A stretch of 64,000 bases of DNA from Bradyrhizobium sp. CIAT3101. GTDB taxonomy: Bacteria > Pseudomonadota > Alphaproteobacteria > Rhizobiales > Xanthobacteraceae. Positions 60,600 through 64,000 of this stretch are shown here, piece after piece. The stretch is from positions 4,795,001-4,859,000 of the forward strand of contig NZ_CP121634.1 of NCBI RefSeq assembly GCF_029714945.1. Direction: 5' to 3'. Numbering within the stretch: the stretch's first letter is position 1; the number at the start of each line of letters is the position of its first letter. Under the pieces are notes generated by a model, which saw nothing but the letters and a program-made list of their open reading frames with translations, did no database searches and was not told the origin of the DNA. A program made the position numbers and the translations under genes.

Positions 60600-61121
60600 A
60601 TGCGCAAGTCGGCGACCATCACGAAATCGAAACCGGCGAAGGGATCCAGGCAGGAGGCTGCGGTGCACGTGCCCGCCCCCGGCGAAGGCAAGCGCGGCGA
60701 GCAAGGCTATCTCGGCTATCTCTTGCGTCAGGCCCACGCCGCGGTCCGGCTGAAGATGGAACGCACGCTGGCTGATCTCGGCGTGACCTCGCCGCAATTC
60801 GCCGTGCTGACCATGCTGAACGCCTATCCCGGACTCTCGGGCGCCGACGTCGCCCGCCTCACCTTCCTGACGCCGCAGACCGTCGGCGTCATCACCCGCA
60901 ACCTCGAGCGCGACGGCGCGATCCTGATGACGCCGCATCCCGTCCACGGCCGCATTCAGCAATGGACGCTGACGCCGCGTGGCGCGACGCTGCTCAAGGC
61001 ATGCCGGGACCGTGTGCTCGAACTGGAGAAGCGCCTGGTGACAGGGCTCGACGCCAAGGCTGAAGTCACCGTCCGCCGTTGGCTTGCGGGCGTCGCGGCC
61101 GATCTGCAGGACGAGGCCTAG
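60600..61121 (+). CDS. MarR family transcriptional regulator
   Basis: 173 residues. Winged helix: VTSPQFAVLTMLNAYPGLSG ADVARLTFLTPQTVGVITRN LERDGAILM (about 63-112) and the wing HGRIQQWTLTPRG. ATG at 60600 has no ribosome site and abuts the operator; a GTG at 60663 has AGGAGG 5 bases upstream and would give 152 residues beginning at MHVPAPGEG. If the GTG is right, the operator lies in the promoter. Ligand may be a phenolic or oxidant, given the divergent AhpD/cupin genes. Confidence 0.85.
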   Translation: MRKSATITKSKPAKGSRQEAAVHVPAPGEGKRGEQGYLGYLLRQAHAAVRLKMERTLADLGVTSPQFAVLTMLNAYPGLSGADVARLTFLTPQTVGVITRNLERDGAILMTPHPVHGRIQQWTLTPRGATLLKACRDRVLELEKRLVTGLDAKAEVTVRRWLAGVAADLQDEA

Positions 61122-61291
61122 TCGCCTCCTCCGTCGCCGCCGTCGCCATCCCCGAAATCGCCGAAGCCGAAGTCGCCGTCCCCCTGAATGCCGCGGCCGA
61201 AATTCTCCGCGATGATCATCATGACCACGACCAACAGCCCCGCGCCGAACGGCCAGGGATTGGAACGGATGATGTCGAACAGCTCCCGCAT
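61118..61291 (-). CDS. single-pass membrane microprotein with Gly/Asp tail
   Basis: 57 residues: MRELFDIIRSNPWPFGAGLL plus a transmembrane helix, then GDGDFGFGDFGDGDGGDGGG D. The stop overlaps the marR stop tail to tail. The acidic Gly/Asp tail could bind cations. Function unknown. Confidence 0.6.
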   Translation of the reverse strand: MRELFDIIRSNPWPFGAGLLVVVMMIIAENFGRGIQGDGDFGFGDFGDGDGGDGGGD

Positions 61292-61366
61292 GCGCGCATG
61301 ATACGCAGATGGAAACGAACCGACCGTAAAAGGACAGGCTTAAAGTTGGGGATTTGGGAAGCCGGC

Positions 61367-61618
61367 CTACCCACCCTTCAACACTTTCTTAACCTCGCCG
61401 TCGGGCCAGGTCCCGCCTGCCCGAATGACCCGGACGCGACTTCGGTCCGCAGCATTGACCAGCACGTGCGAACTGATCCGGTCGGTGCTCGGCTCCAGAT
61501 GCAAATCCGTTTCGGGTTTCCAGCTCAGCGTCGCCGCGAGATCGCCTGGAAAAATTTGCCAGCACGATCCGTCGTCGAGCTCGACAACATGGCTTTCCGC
61601 GTGCGCGCGTATCTTCAT
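61367..61618 (-). CDS. small conserved-type protein, 83 residues
   Basis: MKIRAHAESHVVELDDGSCW, WKPETDLHLEPSTDRISSHV and a final VKKVLKGG. Soluble with mostly beta pattern. GGGGTGGA precedes the ATG. No named family recognised. Confidence 0.6.
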   Translation of the reverse strand: MKIRAHAESHVVELDDGSCWQIFPGDLAATLSWKPETDLHLEPSTDRISSHVLVNAADRSRVRVIRAGGTWPDGEVKKVLKGG

Positions 61619-61675
61619 TCCACCCCGAAATCTTGTTGGAGGTAGGCCCTGGCGTTCGGCCAGGGCCCGGCTCCG

Positions 61676-61936
61676 TCAATCGTTGTCGTGATGAATCACG
61701 GTCTTGCTGCGGTTGCCGAATTCATCTTCCTTCTTGATCACCGTGGTGCGGTCGGCGGGCGCGCGCTCCTTGATGACGGTGGTGCGATCACGATCACGAT
61801 CGCGGTCGCGATATTCGTGGGACTCGCCGACCGTCACGCCGGCGCCGACCGGGCCGACATGAACACCGACTTCATCCGCGAGCGCAGGGGCCGCGATAGC
61901 CGTAACCATCGCAGCGGCGAACAGATACTTCCTCAT
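61676..61936 (-). CDS. secreted protein with Arg/Asp repeats
   Basis: 86 residues. Signal peptide MRKYLFAAAMVTAIAAPALA, then YRDRDRDRDRTTVIKERAPA and a repeated TTVIK. GGAGGAGGATGAG precedes the ATG at 61936. Small exported charged proteins of this type occur in many rhizobia; function unknown. Confidence 0.75.
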   Translation of the reverse strand: MRKYLFAAAMVTAIAAPALADEVGVHVGPVGAGVTVGESHEYRDRDRDRDRTTVIKERAPADRTTVIKKEDEFGNRSKTVIHHDND

Positions 61937-62072
61937 CTCATCCTCCTCCAATGTCGTGCGGAGGGAATGCTGGACTGCGACACTTTGTTCCTGAGCACGT
62001 GACGCCGAAAGCCTGTTCCTCCTGTTCCGGGAACCGGCTCACAGGCGCCACGTTTCCAGCTACAATGGCCGT

Positions 62073-63299
62073 ATGAAACATGCTGATTCCTCGGCCATCA
62101 CCCGCCGCGCCGTGCTCCAATCCACGCTGAGCACAGCCGCTCTGCTTGCAGTCCCGACGAGCGTCTTCGCGTCGCCGCCGGGCTTCGATGATTGGCGCGA
62201 GGGTTTTCGCGCTCGCGCGATGGCCAAAGGCATTTCAGCCGCGACCTGGCAGCGTGCGATGGCGCGGGTCGAGCCCGACATGAGCGTCTTCAAGCAGATG
62301 CGCAACCAGCCCGAATTCCATGAGCAGGTCTGGCAATACATTAACCGCCGCGTCTCGGACTGGCGCATCATCAACGGCAAGATCGCACTCAAGAACAACG
62401 AGGCATTGCTTGCGCGGATCGAACGCGATTTCGGCGTCGAGCGCGGCACGCTGCTGGCGCTGTGGGGCGTGGAGTCCGCCTACGGCGATCCGCTGGTGCA
62501 GCAGAACCACATGACGCCGGTGTTTCCCTCGCTCGCCGCGCTCGCCTGGAACGAGCCGCGCCGCAAGGCCTATTGGGAGACCGAGCTGATCAATGCGCTG
62601 CGCATCGTCGACAAGGGCTGGAGCACGCCCGAGGAGATGCAGGGATCCTGGGCCGGCGCGATGGGCCATTCGCAATGGATGCCGGAGGTCTGGCTCAATG
62701 TCGGCATCGACTATGACGGCGACGGCAAGGTCTCCCCGTTCGGCAAGCCTGACGACGCGCTGGGGTCGACGGCAAAGTACCTCGTCAATCGCGGCAAATG
62801 GCATCGCGGCGAGCATTGGGGCTACGAGGTGCGCACCTCCGGCGAGATGAGCGGCAGCCGTACCTATGCGGCGTGGCAGGCGGCGGGCGTCACCCGCGCC
62901 GACGGCCAGCCATTCCCGCAGCCGAACGCATCAGCGCAGATGTGGACACCGGTCGCGGGCGGGCCGACGTTCCTGCTGGGGCCGAATTTCTATTCGGTGA
63001 AGAGCTACAATCCCTCGATGAACTATGCGCTCGCGATCTGCCATCTCGGCGACCGCTGCCTGGGTGCGCCGCCCTTCATTCAGCCCTTCCCCGGCTCCGA
63101 GCGCGTGCTCACGCTCGCCGAGGTGCAGGAGATGCAGACGCGGCTGACCAAGGCCGGCTTTGATACCGGCGGCACCGACGGCCGCGTCGGCAACGACACC
63201 ATGAAGGCGATCAAGGATTTCCAGCAGCGCGCCGGGATCGCGCCCGCCGATGGCTACGGCGGGCTGAAGGTGCTGGCGAAGCTGCGGCAGGGATCGTAG
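62073..63299 (+). CDS. lytic murein transglycosylase (MltB type) with peptidoglycan-binding domain
   Basis: 408 residues. A twin-arginine-like signal (ITRRAVLQSTLSTAALLAV) precedes an SLT_2 domain (about 40-330): LLALWGVESAYGDPL holds the catalytic Glu, followed by AGAMGHSQWMPEVWLNVGID YDGDG. The C-terminal PG_binding_1 (about 345-405) has MQTRLTKAGFDTGGTDGRVG. It cuts glycan strands to anhydro-muropeptides in the periplasm. Weak ribosome site. Confidence 0.92.
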   Translation: MKHADSSAITRRAVLQSTLSTAALLAVPTSVFASPPGFDDWREGFRARAMAKGISAATWQRAMARVEPDMSVFKQMRNQPEFHEQVWQYINRRVSDWRIINGKIALKNNEALLARIERDFGVERGTLLALWGVESAYGDPLVQQNHMTPVFPSLAALAWNEPRRKAYWETELINALRIVDKGWSTPEEMQGSWAGAMGHSQWMPEVWLNVGIDYDGDGKVSPFGKPDDALGSTAKYLVNRGKWHRGEHWGYEVRTSGEMSGSRTYAAWQAAGVTRADGQPFPQPNASAQMWTPVAGGPTFLLGPNFYSVKSYNPSMNYALAICHLGDRCLGAPPFIQPFPGSERVLTLAEVQEMQTRLTKAGFDTGGTDGRVGNDTMKAIKDFQQRAGIAPADGYGGLKVLAKLRQGS

Positions 63300-63305
63300 A
63301 CGGCC

Positions 63306-64000
63306 TCAGTGCCGGTACTGCGGCTCTTCCGCATCGAGCTGGCGCCGGATTGCAGCGAGGTGCAGCTGCGCGGATTCGGAATCGCCTTCGCGCATCTGGT
63401 TGTAGGTCGCGGCCGCAATCGCGGGATCGACCGGCAGAACTTTCCGTCCCGTCGACATCGCCAGCACCTGCACCTCGGCGGCACGCTCGAGGTAGTAGAG
63501 ATCGTCCCAGGCTTCTGCGATCGTCGGCGCCAGCACCATCACGCCGTGATGCTTCATGAAGACGATGTCGGCATCGCCGACGGCCGACGCAATGCGCGCG
63601 CCTTCGCGGTTGTCGAGCGCGAGGCCGTTGTAATCGCGGTCGACCGCCGTGCGGCCGTAGAACTTCAGCGCGGTTTGCCCCGCCCAGATCAAGGGATCGC
63701 CCTCGGTCATCGACAACGCTGTGGCGTAGGGCATGTGGGTGTGGAACGCGACCTTGGCGCGCGGCAAGCGCTTGTGCATCTCGGCGTGGATGTAGAACGC
63801 GGTCGCCTCGGGCTCGCCTTCGCCATCGAGCACGTGGCCGTGGAAATCGCAGATCAGAAGCTTCGACGCCGTCAGCTCGCGGAAGGCGTAACCGTACGGA
63901 TTGACCAGGAAGAGATCGTCATGGCCGGGCACCACGGCCGAGAAATGGTTGCAGATGCCCTCCTCGAAACCGTTGCGCGCGGCCATTCGGAAGCAGGCGG
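63306..64000 (-). CDS. class II aldolase/adducin family protein (partial)
   Basis: At least 226 residues visible; the reading frame continues past the right edge (ACFRMAARNG in frame), so the start codon is missing. CNHFSAVVPGHDDLFLVNPY (binding loop), HTHMPYATALS (zinc His pair) and DADIVFMKHHGVMVLAPTIA (third His) fit the fuculose-aldolase/adducin fold. It is convergent with the transglycosylase. Substrate unknown. Confidence 0.92.
   Translation of the reverse strand, partial: ACFRMAARNGFEEGICNHFSAVVPGHDDLFLVNPYGYAFRELTASKLLICDFHGHVLDGEGEPEATAFYIHAEMHKRLPRAKVAFHTHMPYATALSMTEGDPLIWAGQTALKFYGRTAVDRDYNGLALDNREGARIASAVGDADIVFMKHHGVMVLAPTIAEAWDDLYYLERAAEVQVLAMSTGRKVLPVDPAIAAATYNQMREGDSESAQLHLAAIRRQLDAEEPQYRH

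Overview
The window looks like chromosomal DNA of a Bradyrhizobium-type alphaproteobacterium. This rests on very high GC, long antisense shadow frames, many short lineage-type secreted or membrane proteins, a mitochondrial-like complex I accessory subunit (NDUFS4 type), a solo HU protein and AT-poor palindromic intergenic repeats. It is an inference from gene content; no 16S gene is present. Gene boundaries were set by hand from frame, start codon and Shine-Dalgarno position.

Layout. 1-2 kb: small secreted or membrane proteins, a DUF6481 coiled-coil protein and an MxKDx-repeat protein. 2.2-5.2 kb: a complete TRAP transporter (dctP-dctQ-dctM, ATGA-coupled). 5.3-11.0 kb (minus): a leucine/isovalerate degradation operon (isovaleryl-CoA dehydrogenase, both methylcrotonyl-CoA carboxylase subunits, HMG-CoA lyase) with a divergent AraC regulator at 11.2 kb; the methylglutaconyl-CoA hydratase is absent. 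12-24 kb: housekeeping and small genes (Lrp regulator, complex I subunit, OpgC, porin-like barrel, tRNA-Pro, DUF192, double cold-shock protein, sirtuin, GrlR-like protein, HU) with several candidate small RNAs. 24.5-29 kb: AraC/esterase pair, five microproteins and a cupin.

29.4-34.5 kb carries hydrolases (BD-FAE-like esterase, tannase family), a secreted HD-motif protein and a LysE exporter. 34.6-40.2 kb is visibly more AT-rich and holds a horizontally acquired looking block: an AlbA_2 (Schlafen-type) protein, a DUF2971-like protein, a HEPN-motif protein and a PD-(D/E)xK-like protein, bracketed by copies of a palindromic repeat with core GTGACAGTGCACT. This block is the best candidate for an undescribed (defence-like) system. 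40-49 kb: glyoxalase, GST, PilZ proteins, tRNA-Glu, and a surface-polysaccharide set (membrane glycosyltransferase-like protein, methyltransferase-glycosyltransferase fusion, acyltransferase).

50-64 kb: PrsW-type protease, HdeD, DAHP synthase preceded by an aromatic-rich leader peptide and terminator (a probable attenuator), the EF-P system (efp divergent from epmA-epmB), an M23 peptidase, a GltI-type binding protein, cupin/AhpD genes divergent from a MarR regulator with a palindromic operator, a lytic transglycosylase and a class II aldolase running off the right edge. No transposase, integrase, prophage or CRISPR array was seen.
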